A stretch of DNA of 38,672 bases. It comes from Porticoccus sp. Its GTDB lineage: Bacteria > Pseudomonadota > Gammaproteobacteria > Pseudomonadales > Porticoccaceae. The notes under the pieces are model-generated. The model was not told the DNA's origin. It ran no database searches and was given only the letters and a program-made list of their open reading frames with translations. Made by a program: the position numbers and the translations under genes. Where the stretch lies: contig PANQ01000022.1 in the NCBI GenBank assembly GCA_002707685.1, positions 1-38,672 on the forward strand, written 5' to 3'. This document shows positions 14,760 to 24,024 of the stretch, piece by piece; within the stretch, counting starts at the first letter, position 1; each line of letters opens with the position of its first letter.

Positions 14760-15548
14760 ATGACCAATTCCAGTGCTATAGGCCTGTTTGATTCAGGCAT
14801 TGGTGGGCTGTCAATTGCCCGAAAAGTCAGGGAGTTGTTGCCGAGTGAAAACATTCTGTATGTTGCAGATGCCCTTCATGCTCCCTATGGAGATAAAGAG
14901 AACAGCTTCCTGTTGGAACGAATGAGCGCTGTCACAGAGTTCCTGCTTTCCCGTGGCGCAAAGGCGGTTGTTGTGGCATGCAATACGGCGACTACGTCGG
15001 CCATTGCCAAGCTCAGGACTCAATACCCGGTTCCGATTATCGGTGTTGAGCCGGGGATCAAACCCGCTGCACTCTGTTCCCGCACCGGTGTGATTGGTGT
15101 CTTGGCGACGCCGGGAACGCTGAAAACACATTCTTTTGTTAATTTGGCGGAGCGCTACGCAAGCGGGGTGAAAATTGAGCTCCAACCCTGTCCTGATCTG
15201 GCTGCTCAAATAGAATCATTGAGTTTTGACAGTGACAGGACGATTGAACTGCTGAAGCGTTACATTTCCCCGCTTATTGAAAAAAAGGTCGATACCATTA
15301 TCCTCGGCTGCACACACTACAACCATGTGTCTCATTTGATTGCTGAGTTAGCGGGGCCCGATATCACCATCGTCAATACGGAAACAGCTGTGGCAAATCA
15401 GGTTGTTCGCAGGCTCACGGCCGAGGGATTGCTTGCAGCGGACAACCGTGTAGGACGTGATGAGTTCTGGACAAGTGGCGCCCTTGAGATTTACCGCAAT
15501 CAGATTGAAAAATTGTGGGGGCCGGGTGAACACGTCTTACAGCTTTAG
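14760..15548 (+). CDS. murI: Glutamate racemase MurI
   Basis: MurI (262 residues) makes D-glutamate for peptidoglycan. Both catalytic cysteines are present: C74 in V-A-C-N-T-A and C184 in L-G-C-T-H-Y. The substrate motif F-D-S-G-I-G-G-L is near the N-terminus (residues 10-17). Length is normal. The MITE-like and REP-like elements lie 100-350 bases upstream, and murI appears to have its own promoter, which I could not place. Confidence 0.96.
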   Translation: MTNSSAIGLFDSGIGGLSIARKVRELLPSENILYVADALHAPYGDKENSFLLERMSAVTEFLLSRGAKAVVVACNTATTSAIAKLRTQYPVPIIGVEPGIKPAALCSRTGVIGVLATPGTLKTHSFVNLAERYASGVKIELQPCPDLAAQIESLSFDSDRTIELLKRYISPLIEKKVDTIILGCTHYNHVSHLIAELAGPDITIVNTETAVANQVVRRLTAEGLLAADNRVGRDEFWTSGALEIYRNQIEKLWGPGEHVLQL

Positions 15549-15749
15549 CCAGTTTGTCGCTATTACTTTGCCGGTTAGCACTTTTGCTGTTTGATGCCGG
15601 GTAGCTGGTGATCTATCAGTTTGTCCCTGTCGGCGACGAACGTCACGAACGTAATATCACGAACAGTAGCTGTGTCCTGTTAAGCTGCTATTATTTGGTA
15701 GTCCTTTATACGGGATTCTCCAAAGGGAAGCTGGACCTGGACCTGGCCT

Positions 15750-16274
15750 ATGGCACGCGGTGATCACATTTACGCTCTTCGCTTTGGTGGGATTTATGCC
15801 CACCACGGTATTGATGCGGGCGACGGTACGGTAATCCATTACACCAGTGATCACTGGGTGACGCCTCGTCAGGTGCGGCGTACCAGTATGGACAGGTTTG
15901 CCCGGGGCGACGAGATTCATGTGCGGGATTACGAACAGTTTTTCGAGACGCTAAAAAGTGGCGATATTCTGGATCGTACCACCCGGGGCCTGAATCGTCT
16001 GATGGACAATTTGCGAGGACTGAAAACGGGCGAGCTGGATTTTTCAGAGGATGCGGTAATGCGGCGCGCCGAAAGCCGGTTGGGTGAATTTGCCTTTGAT
16101 CTGGTGTTCAACAACTGTGAGCACTTCGCCACCTGGTGCAAAACCGGTATCAGCAACAGTGACCAGATTATTGATTTATGGCGTCAGGCGCTGACCGGCA
16201 GTGGCTTTATGAAATACCGTGTTGGCGAGACCCTGACCAACTTTGTGGAACTTCCCTGGAAGCTGTTTCGCTAG
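15750..16274 (+). CDS. LRAT-domain protein (NlpC/P60-superfamily acyltransferase/hydrolase)
   Basis: This 174-residue protein starts G-D-H-I-Y-A-L-R-F-G-G-I-Y-A-H-H-G-I (catalytic histidine H18 or H19), has a second conserved histidine at V-I-H-Y (H30), and carries the LRAT signature N-N-C-E-H-F with nucleophile C123. LRAT-type enzymes transfer or cleave acyl groups through a cysteine thioester. No signal peptide is evident, and residues 150-174 may form a membrane-associated helix. It stands alone between murI and the convergent argF, with a 201-base upstream gap. The substrate is unknown; lipid or peptidoglycan-linked roles are both possible. Confidence 0.75.
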   Translation: MARGDHIYALRFGGIYAHHGIDAGDGTVIHYTSDHWVTPRQVRRTSMDRFARGDEIHVRDYEQFFETLKSGDILDRTTRGLNRLMDNLRGLKTGELDFSEDAVMRRAESRLGEFAFDLVFNNCEHFATWCKTGISNSDQIIDLWRQALTGSGFMKYRVGETLTNFVELPWKLFR

Positions 16275-16279
16275 GGCCT

Positions 16280-17203
16280 CTACTTCGACTTGTTGGTCCT
16301 TTCATTGAGCAGGAATTCAATCAGCGCCTTTTGTGCATGCAGGCGATTTTCTGCTTCATCCCAGACCACGGACCATTTTGATTCCAACATCGTTTCGCTG
16401 ATTTCCAGGCCTCGATAGGCGGGCAGGCAGTGCATAAACAGGGCGTCCGGTGCCGCTTTCTGCATGATGTCTTCATTGACCTGAAAGCCCTGGAAGGCCC
16501 GTTCCCGTGATTTCTTTTCCTCTTCCTGGCCCATGGATGCCCAGGTGTCGGTGACCACCAGGTCCGCCCCGGTAATAGCCAGAAGGGGATTGCGAACAAT
16601 GGATACCCGGTCGCTGAATTTCTCCAGCAGTGCCGCATCGGGTTCGTAGCCTTCGGGGCAGGCGATGACCAGTTCAAAATCCAGTCTGTCCGCAGCATTG
16701 ATATAGGACTGGCACATGTTGTTGCCGTCGCCGATCCAGGCCACTCGCTTGCCGGCAATGCTGCCCCGGTGTTCCAGGTAGGTTTGCATGTCCGCCAGTA
16801 ACTGGCAGGGATGAAAATCATCGGTCAGGGCGTTGATGACAGGTACTGAGGAGTTTTCAGCAAAGGTGATAATGCGGTCGTGACCAAAGGTGCGGATCAT
16901 AATGATATCCACCATTCTTGAGATCACTTTGGCTGAATCTTCAACCGGTTCACCGCGTCCCAGTTGTGTATCGTTGGGCGACAGGAACAGCGCGCTGCCC
17001 CCCAGCTGGGCCATGCCAGCCTCGAAGGAAACCCGGGTGCGAGTGGAGGACTTCTCAAAAATCATGGCCATGACTTTGCCGGAGAACGGATGGTCATCCG
17101 TGCCTTTCTGGCGCTGAACCTTTAGTTCTGTCGCCCTTTGCAGGATCGCTTTCAACTCGTCTCTGGAGAGATCCTGCAAAGTAAGGAAGTGTCTTATGGC
17201 CAT
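16280..17203 (-). CDS. argF: Ornithine carbamoyltransferase
   Basis: ArgF (307 residues) makes citrulline from ornithine and carbamoyl phosphate. It shows the carbamoyl-phosphate loop E-K-S-S-T-R-T-R (50-57), H-P-C-Q-L-L-A-D, and the ornithine-binding H-C-L-P-A-Y near the C-terminus. It follows argD by only 6 bases, so argD-argF is an operon for arginine synthesis, and argG lies about 10 kb away in this window. Its stop is 5 bases from that of the convergent LRAT gene, with no terminator between them. Confidence 0.96.
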   Translation of the reverse strand: MAIRHFLTLQDLSRDELKAILQRATELKVQRQKGTDDHPFSGKVMAMIFEKSSTRTRVSFEAGMAQLGGSALFLSPNDTQLGRGEPVEDSAKVISRMVDIIMIRTFGHDRIITFAENSSVPVINALTDDFHPCQLLADMQTYLEHRGSIAGKRVAWIGDGNNMCQSYINAADRLDFELVIACPEGYEPDAALLEKFSDRVSIVRNPLLAITGADLVVTDTWASMGQEEEKKSRERAFQGFQVNEDIMQKAAPDALFMHCLPAYRGLEISETMLESKWSVVWDEAENRLHAQKALIEFLLNERTNKSK

Positions 17204-17209
17204 AATTGG

Positions 17210-18379
17210 TTACCCCCGGGTGATCAGTTCACCCAGTATTTGAACGAGTTGATCTGCTTCGTCCTCGCTGATAATCAGCGTTGGCAGCAGTCTGATGACG
17301 GACTGGGCGGTGACATTGATCAGCAGGCCTTTCGCGGCGGCTTCTGCGACCATTTCAGGGCAGGGTTCGCTCATCTCAATGGCCAGCATGAGTCCCTGGC
17401 CTCGTACCCCCACGACCCTGGGGTGGTCGGCAAGGCGCTCGACGAGACGCTGTTTTATATAATTGCCCATGGTGGCGGCCCGCTGGCAGAGGTTTTCGTC
17501 GAGGATTGTGCTGACGGTGGCCAATGCCGCTGCGCATGCCAGGGGATTACCCCCGAAGGTGGTGCCGTGACTACCGGGTTGCATCAGGTCAGCTGCTTTG
17601 TTGCCGGCCAGACAGGCACCGATGGGTACCCCGTTGCCCAGCCCTTTGGCCGTTGTCACCACATCGGGCATCAGGTTGGCGTGCTGGTAATTAAAGTACT
17701 GCCCGGTTCGCCCATTGCCGGTCTGGATTTCGTCCAGCATCAGCAGCCAGTCATATTGGTCACAGATGTCCCGCAACCCGGGTAAATAATTGTCTGCAGG
17801 AACCCGTATGCCGCCTTCCCCCTGGATGGGTTCGACCAGAATGGCCACCACATTGCGATTATTTTTGGCGATGGTATGCAGCGATTCCAGATCGTTGTGA
17901 GGTGCCCGTACAAACCCGCCCACCAGTGGTTCAAAACCTGCCTGCACCTTGCGGTTGCCGGTGGCCGAGAGTGTTGCCATGGTGCGTCCGTGGAAAGCGT
18001 TTTCCATGACAATAATGGTGGGTTGATCCACCCCTTTGCTGTGGCCAAACAGGCGTGCCAGTTTGATGGCGGCTTCATTGGCCTCGGCGCCGGAATTGCA
18101 AAAAAACAGTTTGCTCAGACCGGATATGCTGCGCAACTGTTCGGCCAGTGCTTCCTGCACGGGGATGTTGTAGAGATTTGAACAATGAACCAGTGTGGCA
18201 GCCTGTTCCGCAATAGCCTTGGTTACTGCCGGATGTGCGTGACCCAGTCCGCAGACGGCAATACCGGAAATGGCATCCAGATAACGGCGACCCTGATCAT
18301 CCCAGACCCAGGACCCTTGACCCCGGGTAAGGGTGATTTTTCTGGCACCATAATTGTTCATTAATGCGTCACTGGTCAT
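17210..18379 (-). CDS. argD: Acetylornithine aminotransferase
   Basis: This PLP enzyme (389 residues from this start) transaminates N-acetylglutamate semialdehyde; many homologues also act on succinyl-diaminopimelate. It has N-S-G-A-E-A-N-E, the P-I-Q-G-E-G-G segment, D-E-I-Q-T-G-N-G-R-T-G and the PLP lysine K245 in T-T-A-K-G-L-G-N-G. The frame stays open 28 codons further upstream, but that part overlaps a terminator-like hairpin and the putative -10 element. The ATG at 18379, preceded by GGAAGAG, is therefore chosen. Confidence 0.95.
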   Translation of the reverse strand: MTSDALMNNYGARKITLTRGQGSWVWDDQGRRYLDAISGIAVCGLGHAHPAVTKAIAEQAATLVHCSNLYNIPVQEALAEQLRSISGLSKLFFCNSGAEANEAAIKLARLFGHSKGVDQPTIIVMENAFHGRTMATLSATGNRKVQAGFEPLVGGFVRAPHNDLESLHTIAKNNRNVVAILVEPIQGEGGIRVPADNYLPGLRDICDQYDWLLMLDEIQTGNGRTGQYFNYQHANLMPDVVTTAKGLGNGVPIGACLAGNKAADLMQPGSHGTTFGGNPLACAAALATVSTILDENLCQRAATMGNYIKQRLVERLADHPRVVGVRGQGLMLAIEMSEPCPEMVAEAAAKGLLINVTAQSVIRLLPTLIISEDEADQLVQILGELITRG

Positions 18380-18394
18380 GGTCTCTTCCAAAAC

Positions 18395-18423
18395 AAAAAA
18401 AGGCAGACGCGAGTTGCGCTGCC
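18395..18423 (-). terminator. Terminator-like hairpin in the argD leader (possible attenuator)
   Basis: Reading toward argD, GGCAGCGC pairs with GCGTCTGCC (one bulged base) and is followed by seven T. It sits only about 16 bases before the argD ATG. A consensus TATAAT at 18442-18437 suggests transcription starts just before this hairpin, near 18430, so it would lie at the very start of the argDF mRNA. It has the form of an intrinsic terminator and may limit readthrough into argDF. Confidence 0.55.
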
Positions 18424-18572
18424 CTGGAGCAGGGATATTATAGTGGTTTTGCCCTGTTCGCAACGATCTGCATTGTTGCTATCTCTAAGCTACGAGACCA
18501 TTTGTAGATTGCCTGGGGTAAAATGTTTTTTCGGGCAGGTGGTTTTAGATTGATGGACAGTGGAGTAAAATA

Positions 18573-18600
18573 GTTGACTGTAATAGTCGGCTATTTTTTA
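18573..18600 (+). promoter_or_regulatory. Possible promoter of grxD
   Basis: TTGACT at 18573-18578 is followed, after 16 bases, by TTTTAT at 18595-18600. The -10 match is poor, so this is a tentative call. Confidence 0.35.
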
Positions 18601-18632
18601 TTGCCCCCAATTTCAGTCAGAGGTTTATATCA

Positions 18633-18968
18633 ATGGATATTATGGAAACCATTCGTGAGCAGGTGGAAGGGAACCCCGTCATTTTATACATGAAAGGCTC
18701 CCCCAATCAGCCCCAATGCGGCTTTTCTGCCCGCACGGTTGAGGCATTGATGGCTTGCGGTGAGCGCTTTGCCTATGTCGATATTCTGGAAAACCCGGAC
18801 ATCCGTGCTAATCTGCCAAAATACGCCAACTGGCCTACCTTTCCCCAGCTCTGGGTTAATGGTGAGCTGATTGGTGGTTGCGACATCATTGCTGACATGC
18901 ACCAGAAAGGTGAATTGGCTCCGCTGGTACAGGATGCCGCCCAGAGTGGACAGAAAGCTGCAGAGTAG
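18633..18968 (+). CDS. grxD: Monothiol glutaredoxin Grx4/GrxD
   Basis: This 111-residue protein has the monothiol active site C29-G-F-S with the preceding K-G-S-P-N-x-P-Q, the T-F-P-Q-L-W-V-N-G glutathione-binding loop and G-G-C-D-I. CGFS glutaredoxins bind a glutathione-ligated 2Fe-2S cluster and hand clusters to apoproteins, often with BolA. It is followed by a peroxiredoxin gene with a 160-base gap. Length is normal. Confidence 0.96.
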   Translation: MDIMETIREQVEGNPVILYMKGSPNQPQCGFSARTVEALMACGERFAYVDILENPDIRANLPKYANWPTFPQLWVNGELIGGCDIIADMHQKGELAPLVQDAAQSGQKAAE

Positions 18969-19069
18969 GCAAAGGCCCGATCATTAAACAGGGCTTATGG
19001 CGCTTATAGCTAATTACAATGAGACACAAAAAACTGATTGTGTAAGATTGAGATAAGAGTTTCGAGCAC

Positions 19070-19088
19070 GGGCTGCTACAGGTAGCCC
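19070..19088. repeat. Small hairpin in the peroxiredoxin leader
   Basis: GGGCTGC and GTAGCCC pair (one G-T) around a 5-base loop, 42 bases before the peroxiredoxin ATG. Thirteen bases of it (GGCTGCTACAGGT) recur at 26464-26476 beside pyrC, which suggests a dispersed repeat rather than a specific regulator site. Confidence 0.4.
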
Positions 19089-19130
19089 CTACATTCCTTC
19101 AGAAAAACAGACCATTTAAGGAGTTAGATC

Positions 19131-19736
19131 ATGGGTGTATTAGTAGGTAAAGCAGCACCGGATTTTACGGCTGGTGCAGTACTGGGTAACGGTGAAATCG
19201 TTGATGCGTTTACGCTGTCAGACAACATCAAGGGCAAGAAAGCCGTCGTGTTTTTCTATCCGCTCGATTTTACCTTTGTTTGCCCATCAGAGCTGATTGC
19301 ATTTGACCACCGCCTGAATGAGTTCAAAAAACGCGGTGTGGAAGTTATCGGTGTCTCCATTGATTCGGTATTTACCCACAATGCCTGGAGAAATACACCC
19401 GTAGATGCAGGCGGTATCGGCCAGGTTAAATATCCGCTGGTAGCCGACGTCAAGCACGAAATCTGCCGGGCCTACGATGTTGAATTTGATGAAGCTGGCG
19501 TTGCTTTCCGTGGCTCTTTCCTGATCGATGAGGACGGCGTTGTGCGCCATCAGATCGTCAATGACCTCCCGCTGGGTCGGGATATCGATGAAATGCTGCG
19601 TATCGTCGACGCACTGTCATTCCACCAGAAACACGGCGAAGTTTGCCCCGCCGGCTGGAAAGAAGGCGACAAAGGTATGGATGCTTCACCCACCGGTGTG
19701 GCTTCCTATCTTGCCGAAAATTCAGACAAGCTCTGA
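19131..19736 (+). CDS. Typical 2-Cys peroxiredoxin (AhpC/Prx1 type)
   Basis: This 201-residue enzyme reduces H2O2 and alkyl hydroperoxides. The peroxidatic cysteine is C51 in F-T-F-V-C-P-S-E, and the resolving cysteine is C172 in G-E-V-C-P-A-G-W, so the dimer uses inter-subunit disulfides. The G-G-I-G-like loop (94-97) is also present, typical of oxidation-sensitive peroxiredoxins. AAGGAG precedes the ATG, and a strong terminator follows. No ahpF is adjacent, so thioredoxin is the likely reductant. Confidence 0.93.
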   Translation: MGVLVGKAAPDFTAGAVLGNGEIVDAFTLSDNIKGKKAVVFFYPLDFTFVCPSELIAFDHRLNEFKKRGVEVIGVSIDSVFTHNAWRNTPVDAGGIGQVKYPLVADVKHEICRAYDVEFDEAGVAFRGSFLIDEDGVVRHQIVNDLPLGRDIDEMLRIVDALSFHQKHGEVCPAGWKEGDKGMDASPTGVASYLAENSDKL

Positions 19737-19754
19737 TACGCAAGTCGTCTCTGG

Positions 19755-19788
19755 AAAAACCGCAGAAGGTGACTTCTGCGGTTTTTTT
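19755..19788 (+). terminator. Terminator of the peroxiredoxin gene
   Basis: AAAAACCGCAGAAG and CTTCTGCGGTTTTT pair perfectly around GTGA and run into eight T. It is a strong intrinsic terminator. Confidence 0.95.
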
Positions 19789-19818
19789 TGGCTCATTAGA
19801 TAATAGAGGGCTTGGGTG

Positions 19819-20025
19819 ATGGATGAAGATCGTCTGGTGGAGATCGAAACCAGGTTGGCCTTTCAGGAGGACACCCTGCAGCAGTTAAACAATGTGATTT
19901 GCCGGCAACAGGATCAGATCGACCGGTTGGCTGCCAGCGCTGAAGCATTGCGCGGGCAACTAGGGGAGATCGCTGCCAAGTTGCCAGATGAAGAGGGCGA
20001 AGACGAGAAGCCACCTCACTACTAG
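19819..20025 (+). CDS. slyX: SlyX family protein
   Basis: This 68-residue coiled-coil protein shows the SlyX pattern: R-L-V-E-I-E-T-R-L-A-F-Q-E-D-T-L-Q-Q-L-N, a heptad helix, and a short tail ending P-P-H-Y. The biochemical function of SlyX is unknown. The ATG is used; a GTG one codon earlier is also possible. It lies between a peroxiredoxin and the convergent maeB. Confidence 0.92.
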   Translation: MDEDRLVEIETRLAFQEDTLQQLNNVICRQQDQIDRLAASAEALRGQLGEIAAKLPDEEGEDEKPPHY

Positions 20026-20056
20026 TTAGTGTAGATCAGTGCTTTTTACAGTCATG

Positions 20057-20084
20057 AAAAAACGCGGCAGAAGCCGCGTTTTTT
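20057..20084. terminator. Bidirectional terminator between slyX and maeB
   Basis: AAAAAACGCGGC and GCCGCGTTTTTT form a perfect 12-bp stem around AGAA. T runs on both strands let it end both slyX and the convergent maeB. Confidence 0.95.
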
Positions 20085-20100
20085 GATGGTGTGGCGTTTC

Positions 20101-22371
20101 TCACTCGTGTTTTGATGTGATGTCCGCCCCGATTAACGCTGTCATATTCAGAATACCTCGTCCGGAGACGGACGGAATCAGGATATGGGCCGGTTTGTCG
20201 AAACCGAACAGGAATGGCCCAACCAATCGGGCATTGGTCAGTGAGCGCAACAGGCCAAGGGTGATGCTGGCCGCATCCATATTGGGCATGATCAATACAT
20301 TGGCCTGCCCCTGCATATTGGCATTCTGGTAAGTCTTGCCGCGCAGGGTTTCGTTCATGGCGGACATGGCGTGCATTTCGCCCTCGATCTGGACATCGGG
20401 CAATTGCTCGCGCAATTGCTCGGCGGCCCGTTTCATCTTGTGGGCAGAGTGGTCATCGTAAGTGCCGAAGTTGGAGTGCGAGAGCAGGGCCACTTTTGGC
20501 GCTATACCAAAACCTTTGACGAAGTTGATGGTGTTCAGTGCGGTGGCGACGATCTGTTGTTCGTTGGGGTCCACATTGACGAATGGATCGGCAAGGAACA
20601 GTGGTCCGTCCTCCATCAGTAGCACGCAAACCGATGACATCTCAGTGGTGCTGCTCTGGGGCAGGATGCTGCTGATGTCTTTCAGGTGCTTGTCGAAACG
20701 ACCGACTTTGCCGCATATCAATCCATCGGCATCACCGAGGGCGACCATAATTGCTGCCAGTGCTGTGTTGTTGGTGTGCACTGTGTTTTGGGCGGCTTCC
20801 ACGGAAACGCCGGATCGTCCCACTCGCTGGTGATAGAACTGCCAGTAGTTCTGGTGGTGATCACCTTCTTCGGGATTGAAAATCTCGATGTCGGTGCCGA
20901 TCTTGATACGCAACCCCATGTCCTGAATTTTGCGCTCAATCACGTTGGGGCGGCCGATCAGAATTGGCTTGGCAACTTTTTCATCCACAATACCCTGCAT
21001 GGCACGCAATACGTCGTCGTTCTCTCCCTCGGCATAGGCAATGCGCGACGGGTGACGACGGGCCAGTTCGATCATTGGTTGCATGAACAGGCGGCTGCGG
21101 CTCACATAAGAGTGAAGTTTGTTGCGGTAGGCCTCCATATCCTCGATGGGACGGGTGGCGACGCCGCTTTCCATGGCAGCTTTGACTACCGCCAGGGGGA
21201 CTTCCTCGATCAGGCGTGGGTCAAAAGGTTTGGGAATCAGGTATTCCGGGCCGAATTTCAATACTTCATCGGCGTAGGCTTCTGCCACGGCTTCCGATGG
21301 TTCGCGGTGAACCAGATCGGCGATGGCTTTTACACAGGCCTGTTTCATGGCGTCATTGATGACGGTGGCGCCGCAGTCGAGCGCGCCGCGGAAAATGAAC
21401 GGAAAGCAGAGTACGTTATTGACCTGATTGGGGTAGTCGGAGCGGCCGGTGGCCAGGATGGCATCCGGGCGGGCGGCCTTGGCGATTTCCGGCATGATTT
21501 CGGGGGTGGGGTTGGACATGGCGAGAATCAACGGGTTGGGTGCCATTTTCTTGACCATGTCGACCTTAAGGATGCCGGGACCGGACAGGCCCAAAAACAG
21601 GTCTGCGCCGTCGATGGCATCGTCCAGAGTGCGGTCTTCGGTCTCCACCGCATAGCTTTCTTTCCAGGGGTTCATCCCTTCTGCACGGCCTTTGTAGATG
21701 ACCCCGTTGCGGTCGATCATTCGAATATTGGCTTTTTGCAGTCCCATGCTGACCAGCAAATCCACGCAGGCGATGCTGGCTGCTCCGGCACCGGTCACCA
21801 CCAGTTTGATGTCTTCAATCTTCTTGTTGACGATCCTGAGCCCGTTGTAGACCGCTGCGGCTGAAACAATGGCCGTGCCATGTTGATCGTCGTGAAAAAC
21901 CGGGATATTCATGCGCTCCCTGAGTTTTCTCTCCACCAGAAAGCACTCGGGAGCCTTGATATCCTCGAGATTGATGCCGCCAAAGGTGGGTTCCAGCGAG
22001 GCAATGGTATCCACCAGCTTGTCCACATCGGTTTCATCAATTTCAATATCAAACACGTCGATATTGGCAAATTTCTTGAACAGAACCGCCTTGCCTTCCA
22101 TCACGGGTTTGGCGGCCAGTGGACCAATATCGCCCAATCCCAGCACAGCGGTGCCATTCGTAATGACAGCCACCAGGTTGCCCCGAGCTGTGACATTCGC
22201 CACTTCCGTGGGGTTTTTTACAATGGCCCCACAGGCATAGGCAACACCCGGAGAATAGGCCTGAGAAAGGTCGCGCTTGTTGGCGAGTGGTTTGGTTGGG
22301 CGAATTTCTATTTTTCCCGGAACGGGGTGGGTGTGGTAACGCAGGGCACTTTCTTTGAATGAGTCAGCCAT
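20101..22371 (-). CDS. maeB: NADP-dependent malic enzyme MaeB (malic enzyme plus phosphotransacetylase-like domain)
   Basis: MaeB (756 residues) decarboxylates malate to pyruvate with NADP. The malic-enzyme part (about 1-420) has Y-S-P-G-V-A near residue 40, H-D-D-Q-H-G-T-A, and [10 protein letters not shown] (nucleotide binding). The C-terminal part (about 430-750) resembles phosphate acetyltransferase and is usually a regulatory domain sensing acetyl-CoA. Length is standard for MaeB. A perfect inverted repeat lies 58 bases upstream, a possible operator. Confidence 0.96.
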   Translation of the reverse strand: MADSFKESALRYHTHPVPGKIEIRPTKPLANKRDLSQAYSPGVAYACGAIVKNPTEVANVTARGNLVAVITNGTAVLGLGDIGPLAAKPVMEGKAVLFKKFANIDVFDIEIDETDVDKLVDTIASLEPTFGGINLEDIKAPECFLVERKLRERMNIPVFHDDQHGTAIVSAAAVYNGLRIVNKKIEDIKLVVTGAGAASIACVDLLVSMGLQKANIRMIDRNGVIYKGRAEGMNPWKESYAVETEDRTLDDAIDGADLFLGLSGPGILKVDMVKKMAPNPLILAMSNPTPEIMPEIAKAARPDAILATGRSDYPNQVNNVLCFPFIFRGALDCGATVINDAMKQACVKAIADLVHREPSEAVAEAYADEVLKFGPEYLIPKPFDPRLIEEVPLAVVKAAMESGVATRPIEDMEAYRNKLHSYVSRSRLFMQPMIELARRHPSRIAYAEGENDDVLRAMQGIVDEKVAKPILIGRPNVIERKIQDMGLRIKIGTDIEIFNPEEGDHHQNYWQFYHQRVGRSGVSVEAAQNTVHTNNTALAAIMVALGDADGLICGKVGRFDKHLKDISSILPQSSTTEMSSVCVLLMEDGPLFLADPFVNVDPNEQQIVATALNTINFVKGFGIAPKVALLSHSNFGTYDDHSAHKMKRAAEQLREQLPDVQIEGEMHAMSAMNETLRGKTYQNANMQGQANVLIMPNMDAASITLGLLRSLTNARLVGPFLFGFDKPAHILIPSVSGRGILNMTALIGADITSKHE

Positions 22372-22762
22372 TTTTCTCTCGGTTTAAATCGTTATAAGGG
22401 GCCGGGCAGGGCAGCTATTCTAACGCCAATGGTAATGAAATTACCATGCGTTCTGCCGTCGTCGCAGGCGTCCAAATTTTGTGTAGTCTAGATACATGAT
22501 TTTGGTGTTTCAAGCGAAACATGTCTCGTCTTTGGTAAAAGTTTTTATGAGGATTTGGCCTTAAATGTGAATTCTTGATGATAAAACAAGCTGTAATCTC
22601 TTTCCTGGTCAGTGGCTCGATTTGTAGTTTTTCTACATTATGGCAGTTTTTTTCTGGCTAATCTCCCTGGGCGGCCCCCGGTGGCTTTATTGGCGTTGTT
22701 TGCAGGGGGCTCTTGCCAATGCTTCCGTTGACTAAGGATAATGTGTTCCTTTGGCCGGAGCG
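22372..22762. other. Divergent intergenic region between maeB and the ferredoxin reductase gene
   Basis: These 391 bases hold no credible gene. They contain a perfect ATGGTAAT/ATTACCAT palindrome at 22429-22447 on the maeB side, a small TGTAG/CTACA hairpin at 22623-22637, and presumably promoters for both flanking genes. Confidence 0.5.
22429..22447. promoter_or_regulatory. Operator-like palindrome upstream of maeB
   Basis: ATGGTAAT, a GAA spacer and ATTACCAT form a perfect 8-bp inverted repeat. The TGGTNNN...ACCA form recalls GntR-family operators (FadR, PdhR). The regulator is not encoded nearby. Confidence 0.45.
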
Positions 22763-23992
22763 ATGAGCAGCATGCAGAGACGGGTGGTTATTGTCGGAAC
22801 AGGTCACGCTGCGGCTCAACTTGCGTCGAGCCTTCGTCAGCAGAACTGGCAGGGGGAGATTCTGCTGGTGGGAGAGGAGTCTCAGGCTCCCTACCAACGC
22901 CCACCGCTTTCGAAAGACTATCTCGCTGGCGAGCGAACGGCCGATAATATCCTGATTCGTCCTGCTGCCGCCTATGCCAGCCATGGTGTCGATCTGTTGA
23001 CCGGGCGTCGTGTGCTGAGCATTGACCGGACAGCAAAAATGGTCGCTCTGGAAGATGGGCAACAATTGAGCTATCAAAAGCTGGCCCTTTGTACCGGCGC
23101 GCGTGCCAGGCCAGCCAGCATCAGGGGTGTTGGCAGCCCGGGTGTGTTTTACCTGCGGACCCTTGCTGATGTGGACGGCATTCGCGCCAATATTTCACCG
23201 GATAAAAGCGCGGTCATAATCGGTGGTGGTTATATTGGTCTGGAAGCCGCTGCGGCATTGCGCGGCCTGGGGATGGCCGTGACGCTGCTTGAATTAGAGG
23301 CGCGTGTCCTTTCCAGAGTCTGTGCGTCAGAGGTATCCGCTTTTTATGCCGAGGTTCATCGTGAAGAGGGTGTGGATATCCACACGGGTGTCGAGGTGCT
23401 GTCCATAGAAGATAGAGATGGAATCAGGGTGGTGATTTGTGCTGATGGCAGCCGCTTTCCTGCGGACCTGATCATTATCGGTGTAGGTGTTACACCCAAT
23501 GTGGAATTGGCTGAAGCCTGTGGGCTGGCGATAGACAATGGTATTCTGGTTGACGAGTTCGCCCGGACATCTGATCCGGACATTGTTGCCGCTGGCGATT
23601 GCACCAATCACCCGAACGAGCTGCTGGGACGCCGTGTACGCCTGGAGTCCGTTCCCAATGCGGTCGAACAGGCAAAAACAGCGGCGGGGACACTCTGTGA
23701 TCGACCTGTTCCGTATCAGAGTTATCCCTGGTTCTGGTCTGATCAATACGATTTGAAGTTGCAGATTGCCGGTCTGAGTGAGGGTTACGATCAGGTGGTC
23801 CTGCGGGGCGGCAAAGATCGGCAGAGAGGCTTTGTTGCCTGGTATCTCCGTGGTGGCCGGCTGTTGGCGGCAGATTGTATCAACCGGCCAAAAGAGTTTA
23901 TGGTTGCCAGGCAACTGTTGGCCAGAGGGCTTGCTGTGGACCCTGTCGCGCTGGCTGATGAAACTATTGATCCAAAAAACTGGCTGAGCTGA
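22763..23992 (+). CDS. FAD/NAD(P)H-dependent ferredoxin reductase (putidaredoxin-reductase type)
   Basis: This 409-residue flavoprotein has the N-terminal FAD motif V-V-I-V-G-T-G-H-A-A (8-17), R-P-P-L-S-K-D-Y-L-A-G, the NAD motif V-I-I-G-G-G-Y-I-G-L-E and the late FAD motif D-I-V-A-A-G-D-C-T-N-H. Such enzymes pass electrons from NAD(P)H to a 2Fe-2S ferredoxin, encoded 32 bases downstream. The pair normally feeds a cytochrome P450 or another oxygenase, which is not in this window. Starts at 22751 (TTG) or 22772 (ATG) are possible; the choice is not firm. Confidence 0.88.
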   Translation: MSSMQRRVVIVGTGHAAAQLASSLRQQNWQGEILLVGEESQAPYQRPPLSKDYLAGERTADNILIRPAAAYASHGVDLLTGRRVLSIDRTAKMVALEDGQQLSYQKLALCTGARARPASIRGVGSPGVFYLRTLADVDGIRANISPDKSAVIIGGGYIGLEAAAALRGLGMAVTLLELEARVLSRVCASEVSAFYAEVHREEGVDIHTGVEVLSIEDRDGIRVVICADGSRFPADLIIIGVGVTPNVELAEACGLAIDNGILVDEFARTSDPDIVAAGDCTNHPNELLGRRVRLESVPNAVEQAKTAAGTLCDRPVPYQSYPWFWSDQYDLKLQIAGLSEGYDQVVLRGGKDRQRGFVAWYLRGGRLLAADCINRPKEFMVARQLLARGLAVDPVALADETIDPKNWLS

Positions 23993-24024
23993 TTGGCCAC
24001 AATAGATAAATATGAGGTTGTTAT

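Noticed and set aside
13000-14760. CRISPR array from the many repeats near 14415-14655
   Set aside because: The repeats are inverted hairpins of two different families, not regularly spaced direct repeats with spacers.
20686-21864. Long open frame (392 codons) antisense to maeB
   Set aside because: It lies wholly opposite maeB, is His/Gly/Val-rich as expected for an antisense shadow, and has no family features.
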